Shown: positions 17,069-25,064 of the stretch, piece after piece
Position numbering within the stretch: position 1 is the stretch's first letter
How the letters are laid out: each line of letters opens with the position of its first letter
NCBI GenBank assembly: GCA_903862425.1
Contig: CAIOYC010000039.1
Location: 80,727 to 144,726, forward strand
Length of the DNA: 64,000 bases
Direction of reading: 5' to 3'
Source: an uncultured Caulobacterales bacterium
GTDB taxonomy: Bacteria > Pseudomonadota > Alphaproteobacteria > Caulobacterales > Caulobacteraceae
Notes under the pieces: model-generated
What the model was told of the DNA's origin: nothing
Database searches by the model: none
The model's input: only the letters and a program-made list of their open reading frames with translations
Program-made: the position numbers and the translations under genes

Positions 17069-18643
17069 ATGGCCGGCGCCGCGGCCGCTTCACCGGGCCA
17101 GGGTCAGGCTCAGCAAGACCAGGGGCAGCAACCCCTCCAGGGGGCGCTCCTTTGGTTCGCCGCCTTTGTCCTCGCCATGTCCAACTTCATGGCGGTGCTG
17201 GATACCTCCATCGCCAACGTCTCCATCCCCAATATCGCCGGCGGACTGGCCGTCTCGCCGACGCAGGGGACCTGGGTCATCACGTCCTATTCGGTGGCGG
17301 AGGCGATCACCGTGCCGCTCACCGGCTGGCTGGCCCAGCGGTTCGGGACGGTGCGGACCTATTTCACCTGTATCGCCCTGTTCGGCATAGCCTCGGCCAT
17401 GTGCGGCCTGTCCCAGTCGCTCGGCATGCTGGTCTTCTTCCGCGTGCTGCAGGGCCTGGCCGGCGGACCGATGATGCCGCTGTCGCAGACCCTGCTGCTG
17501 CGCATCTTCCCGCCCAGGATGGCGCCCCAGGCCATCGGCCTGTGGTCGATGACGACCGTGGTCGGACCCATCGCCGGTCCGCTGCTCGGCGGCTGGTTGT
17601 CGGACAATTACGGCTGGCCGTGGGTGTTCTTCGTCAATGTGCCGGTGGCCATCTTTCTGGTCGTCATGGGCCTGCGCCTCACCGCCGGGCGCGAGACCCC
17701 GACCCAGCAGCTGCCGGTGGACACCGTCGGTCTCGCCCTGCTGATCGTCTGGGTCAGCTCGCTGCAGATCATGCTCGACAAGGGCAAGGAGCTGGACTGG
17801 TTCAACTCCACCACCATCATCGTCCTGCTGATCACGGCGGTGATCGGCTTCGCGGCCTTCATGATCTGGGAGCTGACGGCCAAGAATCCGATCGTGAATC
17901 TGAAGGTGTTCCGATACCCCGGCTTCGCGGTATCGGCGGCGATCATGCCCCTGGTGTTCGGCTCCTTCTTCGCCTCGGTGGTGCTGGTGCCGCTCTGGCT
18001 ACAGACCAATATGGGATACACCGCCGAAGAGTCCGGGCGCCTGACCGCCTTTAACGGGGTGCTGGCGGTGGTGATGTCCCCCATCGTGGCGCAGATGACG
18101 CGCAAGATCGACCCGCGCGCCCTGATCTGTTTCGGTGTCACCTGGCTTGGCGCGGTGATGATGTGGCGCACCACCTTCGCGTCCAACATTTCCTTCAACC
18201 AGATGATCGCCCCGGCCCTGGCCCAGGGCTTCGCCATGCCTTTCTTCTTCGTGCCGCTGATGGGTCTGGCGCTGGGCTCGGTCCAGCCGATGGAGACCGC
18301 CAGCGCCGCGGGCCTGATCTCCTTCGCAAGGACCTTGGCGGGCGCCTTCGGCACCTCCATCGTCACGACCACCTGGGAGAACTCCTCAACCCGGGTGCGC
18401 GCCGACCTGGTCGGTCGCCTCAACGATGCGCCGCAATTCCTCAACAGCGCAGGGGCCAACGGTTTCTCGCCCGGCGCGGCCCTGCGCCAGCTCGACGGGG
18501 TGGTGCAGAATCAGGCGGTGATGGTAGCCACCAACCACATGTTCCAGGCCATCGCCGGGGTGATGTTCTTCGCCGCCGCGGTGGTGTGGCTGGCGCCCAA
18601 GCCGAACCGCGCCGCGCCGCCGCCGGGCGCCGGGGGGCACTGA
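17069..18643 (+). CDS. emrB: EmrB-like MFS drug exporter (DHA2, 14 TM)
   Basis: 524 residues. After a Gln/Gly-rich N-terminus (10-25) the first helix carries MAVLDTSIANVSIPNIAGGL, the classical DHA2 motif; TQGTWVITSYSVAEAITVPLTGWLAQRFGTVR is motif A and the proline/glycine motif C region is GLWSMTTVVGPIAGPLLGGWLSDNYGW. Hydrophobicity fits 14 helices. A proton-driven exporter of hydrophobic compounds, working with the upstream EmrA and outer-membrane factor. Substrate unknown. Control is by the divergent TetR through its twin palindromes. Confidence 0.95.
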   Translation: MAGAAAASPGQGQAQQDQGQQPLQGALLWFAAFVLAMSNFMAVLDTSIANVSIPNIAGGLAVSPTQGTWVITSYSVAEAITVPLTGWLAQRFGTVRTYFTCIALFGIASAMCGLSQSLGMLVFFRVLQGLAGGPMMPLSQTLLLRIFPPRMAPQAIGLWSMTTVVGPIAGPLLGGWLSDNYGWPWVFFVNVPVAIFLVVMGLRLTAGRETPTQQLPVDTVGLALLIVWVSSLQIMLDKGKELDWFNSTTIIVLLITAVIGFAAFMIWELTAKNPIVNLKVFRYPGFAVSAAIMPLVFGSFFASVVLVPLWLQTNMGYTAEESGRLTAFNGVLAVVMSPIVAQMTRKIDPRALICFGVTWLGAVMMWRTTFASNISFNQMIAPALAQGFAMPFFFVPLMGLALGSVQPMETASAAGLISFARTLAGAFGTSIVTTTWENSSTRVRADLVGRLNDAPQFLNSAGANGFSPGAALRQLDGVVQNQAVMVATNHMFQAIAGVMFFAAAVVWLAPKPNRAAPPPGAGGH

Positions 18644-18711
18644 TCCAGCGCATGGTTTGCGTCGCGAGGCCGAGCGACTAGAATGCCCGGCCAACCGCAA
18701 GAGCTCGCTCC

Positions 18712-19641
18712 GTGACCATCCAGCCCGTCTCCTTCGTCGACTACGAGAGCGACTTCGACACCTTCGCCCGCGACCTCGGCCGGTCCTTCGAGCGCTACGG
18801 CTTCGCGGTGATCGCCGACCATGACCTGTCGCCGGAACTGATCGAGGGCGCCACCCGCGCCACCAAGGCCTTCTTCGCCCTGCCGGAAGAGACCAAGATG
18901 AAGTACAAGCTGCCCCAGGCGGGCGGGCAGCGCGGCTACACCCCCTTCGGCATCGAGACCGCCAAGGGCGCCGAACACTTCGACCTGAAGGAATTCTGGC
19001 ACGCGGGCCGCGAACTGCCGGGCGGCCACCCCTACCGCGCCTCCATGCCGGACAATGTCTGGCCCGACGAGGTGGCGGATTTCCACAGGTATGTCGGCGG
19101 GCTCTACGACGCCCTCGACGCGCTGGGTAACCGGATCCTGCGCGCCATCGCCCGCCATCTGGATCTCGGCGACGACTATTTCGAAAAGACCGTCCACCTC
19201 GGCAACAGCATCCTGCGCCTGCTGCACTATCCCCCCGTGCCCTTCGATGGCCCCAACGTACGGGCCGGGGCGCACGAGGACATCAACACCATCACCCTGC
19301 TGCTTGGCGCCGAAGAGGCCGGGCTGCAGATCAAGGAGAAGAACGGCGACTGGCTGGACGTGAACCCGCCCGCCGGCTCGGTGGTCTGCAACATCGGCGA
19401 CATGCTGCAGCGACTGACCAACCACGTCCTGCCGTCCACCACCCACCGAGTGGTCAACCCTGCGCCGGAGCGTCGGGGCGTGGCGCGTTACTCCATGCCC
19501 TTCTTCCTGCATTTCGCGCCGGACTTCTCCATCGAGACCCTGCCCTCCACGATCAGCGCCGAGCGGCCGAACCGCTACCCCGTGCCGATTACGGCGGAGG
19601 AATACCTCAATGAGCGCCTGCGCGAGATCAAGCTGGCCTAA
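18712..19641 (+). CDS. 2-oxoglutarate/Fe(II) oxygenase, isopenicillin N synthase-like
   Basis: 309 residues with the DIOX_N domain (about 1-130) and the jelly-roll 2OG-FeII_Oxy domain. Iron ligands are H188 and D190 (GAHEDINTITLL) and H245 (STTHRVVNP); R259 and S261 (RYSMPFFL) would bind the 2-oxoglutarate carboxylate. The subfamily is broad and the substrate cannot be predicted; no beta-lactam genes are nearby, so antibiotic synthesis should not be inferred. It starts with GTG at 18712, following the exporter by 68 bp and preceding fumarylpyruvate hydrolase by 43 bp. Confidence 0.9.
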   Translation: MTIQPVSFVDYESDFDTFARDLGRSFERYGFAVIADHDLSPELIEGATRATKAFFALPEETKMKYKLPQAGGQRGYTPFGIETAKGAEHFDLKEFWHAGRELPGGHPYRASMPDNVWPDEVADFHRYVGGLYDALDALGNRILRAIARHLDLGDDYFEKTVHLGNSILRLLHYPPVPFDGPNVRAGAHEDINTITLLLGAEEAGLQIKEKNGDWLDVNPPAGSVVCNIGDMLQRLTNHVLPSTTHRVVNPAPERRGVARYSMPFFLHFAPDFSIETLPSTISAERPNRYPVPITAEEYLNERLREIKLA

Positions 19642-19684
19642 GACGGGGGTTACGGGAGCGGAGCGGCTGGCTTAAAAGGCGGCC

Positions 19685-20365
19685 ATGACCGACTATGCCG
19701 TCCCCGCGCCCGCCCAACCGTCCCTGCCGATCGAGGGGAGCGCGCAGCGCTTTCCTGTCCACCGTATCTACTGCATCGGTCGGAACTACGGCAAGCACGT
19801 CAAGGAGATGGGCGGCGACCCCAAGGACCAGCCGCCGGTCTTCTTCATGAAGCCCGCCGATGCGGTCGTCCCGCCGGGCGGTGCCGTGCCCTATCCGCTG
19901 GCGACCAAGAACTTCCATCACGAGATCGAGCTTGTGGTGGCGCTCAAAGGCGGCGGCGCCAATGTGCCGGCCGACAAGGCGCTGGGCCTGGTGTTCGGTT
20001 ATGCCGCCGGGATCGACCTGACCCGCCGCGACCTGCAGGGCCTCGCCAAGGACGCAGGCGCCCCCTGGGACTCCGGCAAGGGCTTCGACAATTCCGCGCC
20101 CTGCAGCGCCATCACGCCGGGCGACGCGCCACCCTCTGGCAAGATCACGCTTTCCATCAACGGCGTGGCGAAGCAGGATGGAGATCTCGGCGATATGATC
20201 TGGAGCGTGGCGGAGATCATCGCCAAGGCCTCCGAACTGTGGACGCTCCAGCCGGGCGATCTGATTTTCACCGGCACGCCGGACGGCGTCGGCCCGCTCT
20301 TGGCCGGCGACCGTGTCGTCGGCGAGGTGCAGGGCGCCGGCCGGGTCGAGTTCACCGTCGGATGA
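19685..20365 (+). CDS. Fumarylpyruvate/fumarylacetoacetate hydrolase family protein
   Basis: 226 residues, the short single-domain FAH form. Signatures: YCIGRNYGKHVKEMG, PPVFFMKPADAVV, FHHEIELVVAL (metal-binding acidic residues), GYAAGIDLTRRDLQ, GDLIFTGTPDGVGPLLAGD. It hydrolyses a C-C bond in a beta-diketone acid. Because the next gene, overlapping by ATGA, is a maleylpyruvate/maleylacetoacetate isomerase, the natural reading is fumarylpyruvate hydrolase of the gentisate route (or fumarylacetoacetate hydrolase of the homogentisate route). No ring-cleaving dioxygenase is in the window. Confidence 0.9.
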   Translation: MTDYAVPAPAQPSLPIEGSAQRFPVHRIYCIGRNYGKHVKEMGGDPKDQPPVFFMKPADAVVPPGGAVPYPLATKNFHHEIELVVALKGGGANVPADKALGLVFGYAAGIDLTRRDLQGLAKDAGAPWDSGKGFDNSAPCSAITPGDAPPSGKITLSINGVAKQDGDLGDMIWSVAEIIAKASELWTLQPGDLIFTGTPDGVGPLLAGDRVVGEVQGAGRVEFTVG

Positions 20366-21003
20366 GCCTCACCCTCTATACCTCAGCCAAGGCCGCCGCG
20401 CCCTATCGCGTGCGCATCGCCCTGAACCTGAAGGGCGTCGACTATGAGCCCGCGCCGATCAATCTCGTGGCTTCCGAGCAACACAAGGCGGCCTATCGGG
20501 CGGTGAACGCGCAAAAGCTGCTGCCCACCCTGGAGGGCGCCGGCGATCCGATGACCCAGAGCCTGGCGATCCTCGAATGGCTGGAGGAAACCCATCCAGA
20601 TCCCGCGCTCCTGCCCAGGGATCCACGCGACCGCGCCACCGTGCGCGCCATGGCCGAGATCGTCGCCTGCGACATCCACCCGCTCAACAATCTGCGTGTC
20701 CAGCGCGCGCTCGAAGCCATGGACGTGCCGGAGAAGGCCCGCCTCACCTGGTCCAAACGCTGGATCGCCGACGGCTTCCAGGCGCTGGAACTGATGGTAG
20801 CGAAGCACGGCGCCGGCTGGACGTTCGGGGATCAGCCGACCATGGCCGACTGCTGCCTGATCCCGCAGGTGGCCAATTCACAACGCTTCAAGGTGGATCT
20901 GTCGCCCTATCCGCATATTGTGGCGGTATGGGAGGCCTCGAAGGGCCATCCGGCTTTCCACGCGGCTGCCTATGAACAGCAGCCGGATTTCGTCGCGTCC
21001 TGA
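20362..21003 (+). CDS. Maleylpyruvate/maleylacetoacetate isomerase (zeta-class GST)
   Basis: 213 residues. A zeta-class GST: AAPYRVRIALNLKGVDYE, NAQKLLPTLE, TQSLAILEWLEETHPDPALLP, and IHPLNNLRVQRAL, the region typical of MaiA/NagL, then FGDQPTMADCCLIPQVANSQRF. It isomerises maleyl to fumaryl intermediates with glutathione, feeding the hydrolase encoded just upstream. The ATG at 20362 overlaps the previous TGA, so the two are coupled. Which of the two substrates is used cannot be decided from sequence alone. Confidence 0.92.
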   Translation: MSLTLYTSAKAAAPYRVRIALNLKGVDYEPAPINLVASEQHKAAYRAVNAQKLLPTLEGAGDPMTQSLAILEWLEETHPDPALLPRDPRDRATVRAMAEIVACDIHPLNNLRVQRALEAMDVPEKARLTWSKRWIADGFQALELMVAKHGAGWTFGDQPTMADCCLIPQVANSQRFKVDLSPYPHIVAVWEASKGHPAFHAAAYEQQPDFVAS

Positions 21004-21037
21004 TCTATATCGCGTCGTTTTTTAGAGAAGTCCCGCC

Positions 21038-21772
21038 ATGATCGAAGATTTGCTCGCCGCCAATCAGGCATGGTCTGAAGCCAAGCAGAAGAAGGATCCG
21101 GACTTCTTCCTGCGCCTCGCCGCGCAGCAGAGTCCGGAATACCTGTGGATCGGCTGTTCCGATAGCCGCGTGCCCGCCAACGATATCGTCGGCCGCGACC
21201 CGGGCGAGATGTTCGTCCATCGCAACGTGGCCAACCTGTGCACGCCGTCGGACATGAATTTCCTGTCGGTGGTCCAGTACGCGGTCGAAGTGCTTAAGGT
21301 GCGACGCATCCTCGTGGTGGGCCATTACGGCTGCGGCGGGGTTCTGGCGTCGCTCGGCGAGCCGAAGAACGGCCTGGTGGATCATTGGCTGGGGCCGGTC
21401 CGCGCCCTGGCGGTTGAATATAAGGACGAGCTTGACGCCATTGCTGATGCCCACGCCCGCCACGACCGGTTGGTGGAGCTGAACGTGCTCCGCCAGGCCG
21501 ACCTGCTGAACGCCAATCCCATCATCGTCAACGCGCGCAAGGGCGGCCACGCGATCGGCATCCATGGCTGGGTCTATTCGCTGAAGAACGGGCTGGTGAC
21601 CGACCTGCACGCGCCTGTTCCCCCCGGCGCGACCGACCCCGGCCCCTCGCCGCGCAAGGTGGCTATGGATGCGACCGGAGCCGCCGCGCCCAGGCCGCAA
21701 CCAGTCTTGACCACGCCCATCGCGACGCCAATCCTCGCTAAGACTAAGGGTTTGTTCGGCCGCTCGACCTAG
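21038..21772 (+). CDS. Beta-class carbonic anhydrase
   Basis: 244 residues. Zinc ligands C40, H96 and C99 and the catalytic dyad D42/R44 are in WIGCSDSRVPAND and VVGHYGCGGVLA. It interconverts CO2 and bicarbonate, here probably to supply bicarbonate to carboxylases. The C-terminal 30 or so residues (after DATGAAAPRPQ) are Pro/Ala-rich and beyond the usual fold. It follows the isomerase by 34 bp on the same strand but has no metabolic link to it. Confidence 0.96.
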   Translation: MIEDLLAANQAWSEAKQKKDPDFFLRLAAQQSPEYLWIGCSDSRVPANDIVGRDPGEMFVHRNVANLCTPSDMNFLSVVQYAVEVLKVRRILVVGHYGCGGVLASLGEPKNGLVDHWLGPVRALAVEYKDELDAIADAHARHDRLVELNVLRQADLLNANPIIVNARKGGHAIGIHGWVYSLKNGLVTDLHAPVPPGATDPGPSPRKVAMDATGAAAPRPQPVLTTPIATPILAKTKGLFGRST

Positions 21773-21825
21773 GGCGAACGCGACCCCATCTGGAGCGTTA
21801 CGGCCGAACGCTTCGGAGACGCTCC

Positions 21826-23241
21826 ATGAACGCTCAATCGCCCGCCATCGCCCGCCCTCGGTTCCAGACCGTCGATCCGGCCACCGGCCACGACGGCAAG
21901 GTCTATGAGGGTCATACGGAGGACGATGCTCTGGCGATAGCCAGCCAGACCAGGGCGGCGCAGATCGGCTGGCGCAAGACATCCATAGCGGAGCGCGCCC
22001 GTCTGATGCGCGAGGCGGCGGTGGTTCTGCGTCGACGCCAGGACGAATTCGCCGAGCTGATGTGCGCCGAGATGGGCAAGCCCCTCGCCGACGGCCGCGC
22101 CGAGGTGGAGAAGTGCGCCTTCAACTGCGAATATTTCGCCGAACATGCAGAGGCGTTCCTCGCCCGCCAGCCCATCGACATGGGCGGTAAGGAGGGCGGC
22201 GGCCCCAAGGCTTTCGTGACCTTCAACCCGCTCGGCGTGGTGCTGGCGGTGATGCCGTGGAACTTCCCCTTCTGGCAGGTCTTCCGCTTCGCCGCGCCGG
22301 GACTGATGGCGGGCAACGGATCGGTGCTCAAGCACGCCTCCAACGTGCCCGGCTGCGCCCTGGCCATCGAGAGCGTGTTCGCCGAGGCTGGTTTTCCCGA
22401 ACACCTCTTCCGCACCGTGCTGGTCCCCTCCGCCAGCGTCGAGGCGCTGATCGGGGATGACGCCATCGCCGCCGTCACTCTAACCGGCAGCGTGCCGGCG
22501 GGCCGCAAGGTGGCCGAGGCGGCGGGGCGCAATCTGAAGAAGTGCGTGCTGGAGCTCGGCGGCGCGGACGCCTACCTCGTGCTCGAGGACGCCGATGTGC
22601 ATAAGGCCGCCAAGGTGGCCGCCGCGGCGCGGATGGTGAATGCGGGCCAGAGCTGCATCGCCGGGAAACGCTTCATCGCCGTGGCCTCCATCCGGGAAAA
22701 GTTCGAACAGGCGCTGGTCGAGGCGATGAAGACCTATGTGACGGGCGATCCGCGCGATGCCGCGACTAAGCTCGGGCCGCTGCAGGCGGTGAAGGCCCGC
22801 GACGAGATCCACAAGCAGGTGCAGGAGAGCGTCGGCAAGGGCGCCAGGGTGCTGCTGGGCGGCGAAATCCCCGACCGGCCGGGCGCCTGGTATCCCGCCA
22901 CGGTGCTGACCGACGTCACGCCGGGCCAGCCCGCCTACGACGACGAGGTGTTCGGTCCCGTCGCCGCCGTGATCGAGGCGAAGGATGAGGCCGACGCGAT
23001 CGAGATCGCCAACGCTTCGGAATTCGGACTGGGCTCCGGGGTCCTGACGACAGACCTGGAACGGGGCGAACGGATCGCGGCCGACGAGCTCGACGCGGGC
23101 ATGGCCTTCGTCAACAAGCCGGTGGCCTCCGATCCGCGCATCCCCTTCGGCGGGGTCAAGCATTCGGGTTATGGGCGCGAGGTCTCGGCCTTCGGCATCC
23201 GCGAGTTCGTGAACGTCAAGAGCGTGTTGATCGCGGACTAG
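21826..23241 (+). CDS. NAD(P)-dependent aldehyde dehydrogenase (succinate-semialdehyde type)
   Basis: 471 residues of the ALDH superfamily. Catalytic C277 (AGQSCIAGKRF) and general base E243 (VLELGGADAYLVL) are present; PWNFPFWQVFRFAAPGLMAGN and SVLKHASNVP bind the cofactor. The overall pattern (short form, SSADH/GabD-like) suggests succinate-semialdehyde oxidation, but other small aldehydes are possible. No gabT is near. Its stop codon overlaps the stop of the convergent Lrp-type gene in a shared CTAG. Confidence 0.88.
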   Translation: MNAQSPAIARPRFQTVDPATGHDGKVYEGHTEDDALAIASQTRAAQIGWRKTSIAERARLMREAAVVLRRRQDEFAELMCAEMGKPLADGRAEVEKCAFNCEYFAEHAEAFLARQPIDMGGKEGGGPKAFVTFNPLGVVLAVMPWNFPFWQVFRFAAPGLMAGNGSVLKHASNVPGCALAIESVFAEAGFPEHLFRTVLVPSASVEALIGDDAIAAVTLTGSVPAGRKVAEAAGRNLKKCVLELGGADAYLVLEDADVHKAAKVAAAARMVNAGQSCIAGKRFIAVASIREKFEQALVEAMKTYVTGDPRDAATKLGPLQAVKARDEIHKQVQESVGKGARVLLGGEIPDRPGAWYPATVLTDVTPGQPAYDDEVFGPVAAVIEAKDEADAIEIANASEFGLGSGVLTTDLERGERIAADELDAGMAFVNKPVASDPRIPFGGVKHSGYGREVSAFGIREFVNVKSVLIAD

Positions 23242-23690
23242 ATCGGCAGGCCCGCGCGCCGCGCGGCGGTACGCAGAGCGACGCTCGAGGTGATGCGCGA
23301 GACGTGGGGCAGGCGGGTGAGCTTGGCGGAGTGCAGCATCTCGAACGCCGCCACGTCTGCGACCACGACCCGCATCAGATAGTCCGCCTCACCCGTCATC
23401 AGATAGCACTCCATCACCTCGGCCATGCCCGCCGCCGCCGCTTCGAACTCGGCCAGCACGGTCTCCGCCTGCGACTTCAAGGTGATGGTGAGGAAGACGG
23501 TGAGGCCGAGGCCCACGGCCTTGGGATCGACCAAGGCGGTATAGCCGGTCAGCACGCCCTGCTTTTCGAGGTCCCGCAGCCGGCGCGAACAGGCGGATTC
23601 CGACAGGTTCACTTGCTCGGCGATCACCGCGTTCGGCGCGCGGCCATTCTTCTGCAGGGCGCGGAGGATGGCGCGGTCCGTGGCGTCCAA
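23238..23690 (-). CDS. Lrp/AsnC family transcriptional regulator
   Basis: About 150 residues. LDATDRAILRALQKNGRAPNAVIAEQVNLSESACSRRLRDLEKQGVLTGY is a canonical Lrp HTH; the second half is the RAM effector domain (TGEADYLMRVVVADVAAFE). Divergent from ald, it very likely controls alanine dehydrogenase in response to an amino acid. I favour a TTG start at 23690, preceded by AAGGA, over a GTG at 23726 that lies inside the operator. The 3' end shares CTAG with the aldehyde dehydrogenase gene. Confidence 0.92.
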   Translation of the reverse strand: MDATDRAILRALQKNGRAPNAVIAEQVNLSESACSRRLRDLEKQGVLTGYTALVDPKAVGLGLTVFLTITLKSQAETVLAEFEAAAAGMAEVMECYLMTGEADYLMRVVVADVAAFEMLHSAKLTRLPHVSRITSSVALRTAARRAGLPI

Positions 23691-23702
23691 TGTGCTGATC
23701 CT

Positions 23703-23739
23703 TGCGTGTGATCGCCAAGCTATCACGCATTCTTGCGTG
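23703..23739. promoter_or_regulatory. Lrp-type operator with three half-sites
   Basis: Half-site TGCGTG (23703-23708), its inverse CACGCA (23724-23729) and TGCGTG again (23734-23739) give a tight dyad TCACGCATTCTTGCGTGA (23723-23740) plus a wider one. They lie between the divergent lrp-type gene and ald. Repeated, phased dyads are usual for Lrp-family octamers. Inferred from sequence and context. Confidence 0.65.
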
Positions 23740-23820
23740 AGGAGTAGATGTCAGGCTTGGCTTCGCAAGGACGTACCAGCCCCGAAATGCTAGGGTTCAT
23801 CCAACCCAGGAGGACAGATC

Positions 23821-24933
23821 ATGCGCGTTGGCGTTCCTAAAGAGATCAAGCCGGACGAATATCGCGTAGGGCTGACCCCCAACGCCGTGCGCGAATACGT
23901 GGCCAATGGCCATGAGGTGCTGGTGGAGACCCGCGCCGGGGAAGGTGCGGGCTACGCCGACGAGGACTATCTGAAGGCCGGTGCGACCATCGCCGCCGAT
24001 GCGGCCGAGGTGTTCGCCAAGTCCAAGATGATCGTCAAGGTGAAGGAGCCCCAGAAGGTCGAGTGGGAAAAGCTGACCCCCGACCACATCCTGTTCACCT
24101 ATCTTCACCTAGCGCCCGATCCGGCCCAGACCGACGGGCTGCTCAAGTCCGGCTGCGCCGCCATCGCCTATGAGACCGTTACCGACGCCCGCGGTGGCCT
24201 GCCCCTGCTGGCCCCCATGTCCGAAGTCGCGGGCCGTATCGCCGTCTTCTCCGCCGCCGAGACCCTCTTGAAGCACAACGGCGGCATGGGCCTGCTGCTT
24301 TGCGGCGTGCCGGGCGTGACGCCGGCCCGCGTGGCTGTGCTGGGCGGGGGCGTGGTCGGCATCAACGCCGCGCGCATGGCCATGGGCCTGAACGCCGAAG
24401 TGGTGGTGCTTGAGCGCTCCATCCCCCGCATGCGCGAGATCGACGACATCTTCATGGGCCGGGTCATCACCCGCTACTCCTCCGTCGCCGCCGTCGAGGA
24501 AGAGATTCTCAAGGCCGATGTCGTGATCGGCGCGGTGCTCACCGCCGGCGCCGCCGCGCCCAAGCTGGTGCGCAAGGAACACCTGGCGAAGATGAAGCGC
24601 GGCAGCGTGTTGGTGGACGTGTCCATCGACCAGGGCGGCTGTTTCGAGACGAGCCACCCGACCACCCACAATGATCCGACCTATACGGTGGACGGCGTGG
24701 TGCACTATTGCGTCGCCAACATGCCGGGCGCCGCGCCGCGCACCTCGTCCGAAGCGCTCGGCCATGCGACCCTGCCCTTCGGTCTGGCGCTGGCCAATCA
24801 CGGCCTCGACGCCCTGAAGCGCGATTCGCACCTGGCCAAGGGCCTGAACGTGCTCAACGGCGAACTGACCCACCCCGCGGTGGCCCAGGCGCTGGGTAAG
24901 CCGTCCATCGACCCCTACAACGTCTGGGGCTAG
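23821..24933 (+). CDS. ald: Alanine dehydrogenase
   Basis: 370 residues; reversible NAD-linked deamination of L-alanine to pyruvate and ammonia. MRVGVPKEIKPDEYRVGLTP, the substrate-binding lysine region IVKVKEPQ, FTYLHLAPD with the catalytic His, and the NAD motif VAVLGGGVVGINAARMA are all family-typical, as is DVSIDQGGCFETSHPTTH. GGAGG lies 8 bases before the ATG. It is divergent from an Lrp-type regulator with dyads in the gap, and ends in a hairpin terminator. Confidence 0.97.
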   Translation: MRVGVPKEIKPDEYRVGLTPNAVREYVANGHEVLVETRAGEGAGYADEDYLKAGATIAADAAEVFAKSKMIVKVKEPQKVEWEKLTPDHILFTYLHLAPDPAQTDGLLKSGCAAIAYETVTDARGGLPLLAPMSEVAGRIAVFSAAETLLKHNGGMGLLLCGVPGVTPARVAVLGGGVVGINAARMAMGLNAEVVVLERSIPRMREIDDIFMGRVITRYSSVAAVEEEILKADVVIGAVLTAGAAAPKLVRKEHLAKMKRGSVLVDVSIDQGGCFETSHPTTHNDPTYTVDGVVHYCVANMPGAAPRTSSEALGHATLPFGLALANHGLDALKRDSHLAKGLNVLNGELTHPAVAQALGKPSIDPYNVWG

Positions 24934-24963
24934 GTCCGCTCCGATCGCTTTTCTCTCTGTGAC

Positions 24964-24987
24964 GGCGGTGGGGTTACTCCCACCGCC
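24964..24987 (+). terminator. Hairpin terminator after ald
   Basis: Perfect 9-bp stem GGCGGTGGG/CCCACCGCC with a 6-base loop, 31 bp past the ald stop. The following bases are not a T-run, so it may be a weak or Rho-assisted terminator. Confidence 0.5.
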
Positions 24988-25064
24988 ATCCTCGTGATAA
25001 GTCGCGCCCCCGCTGGCGGAAGCTTTCTGCTACGGCTTGGTGAACGGCGTTCAGGAGAGCCCGG

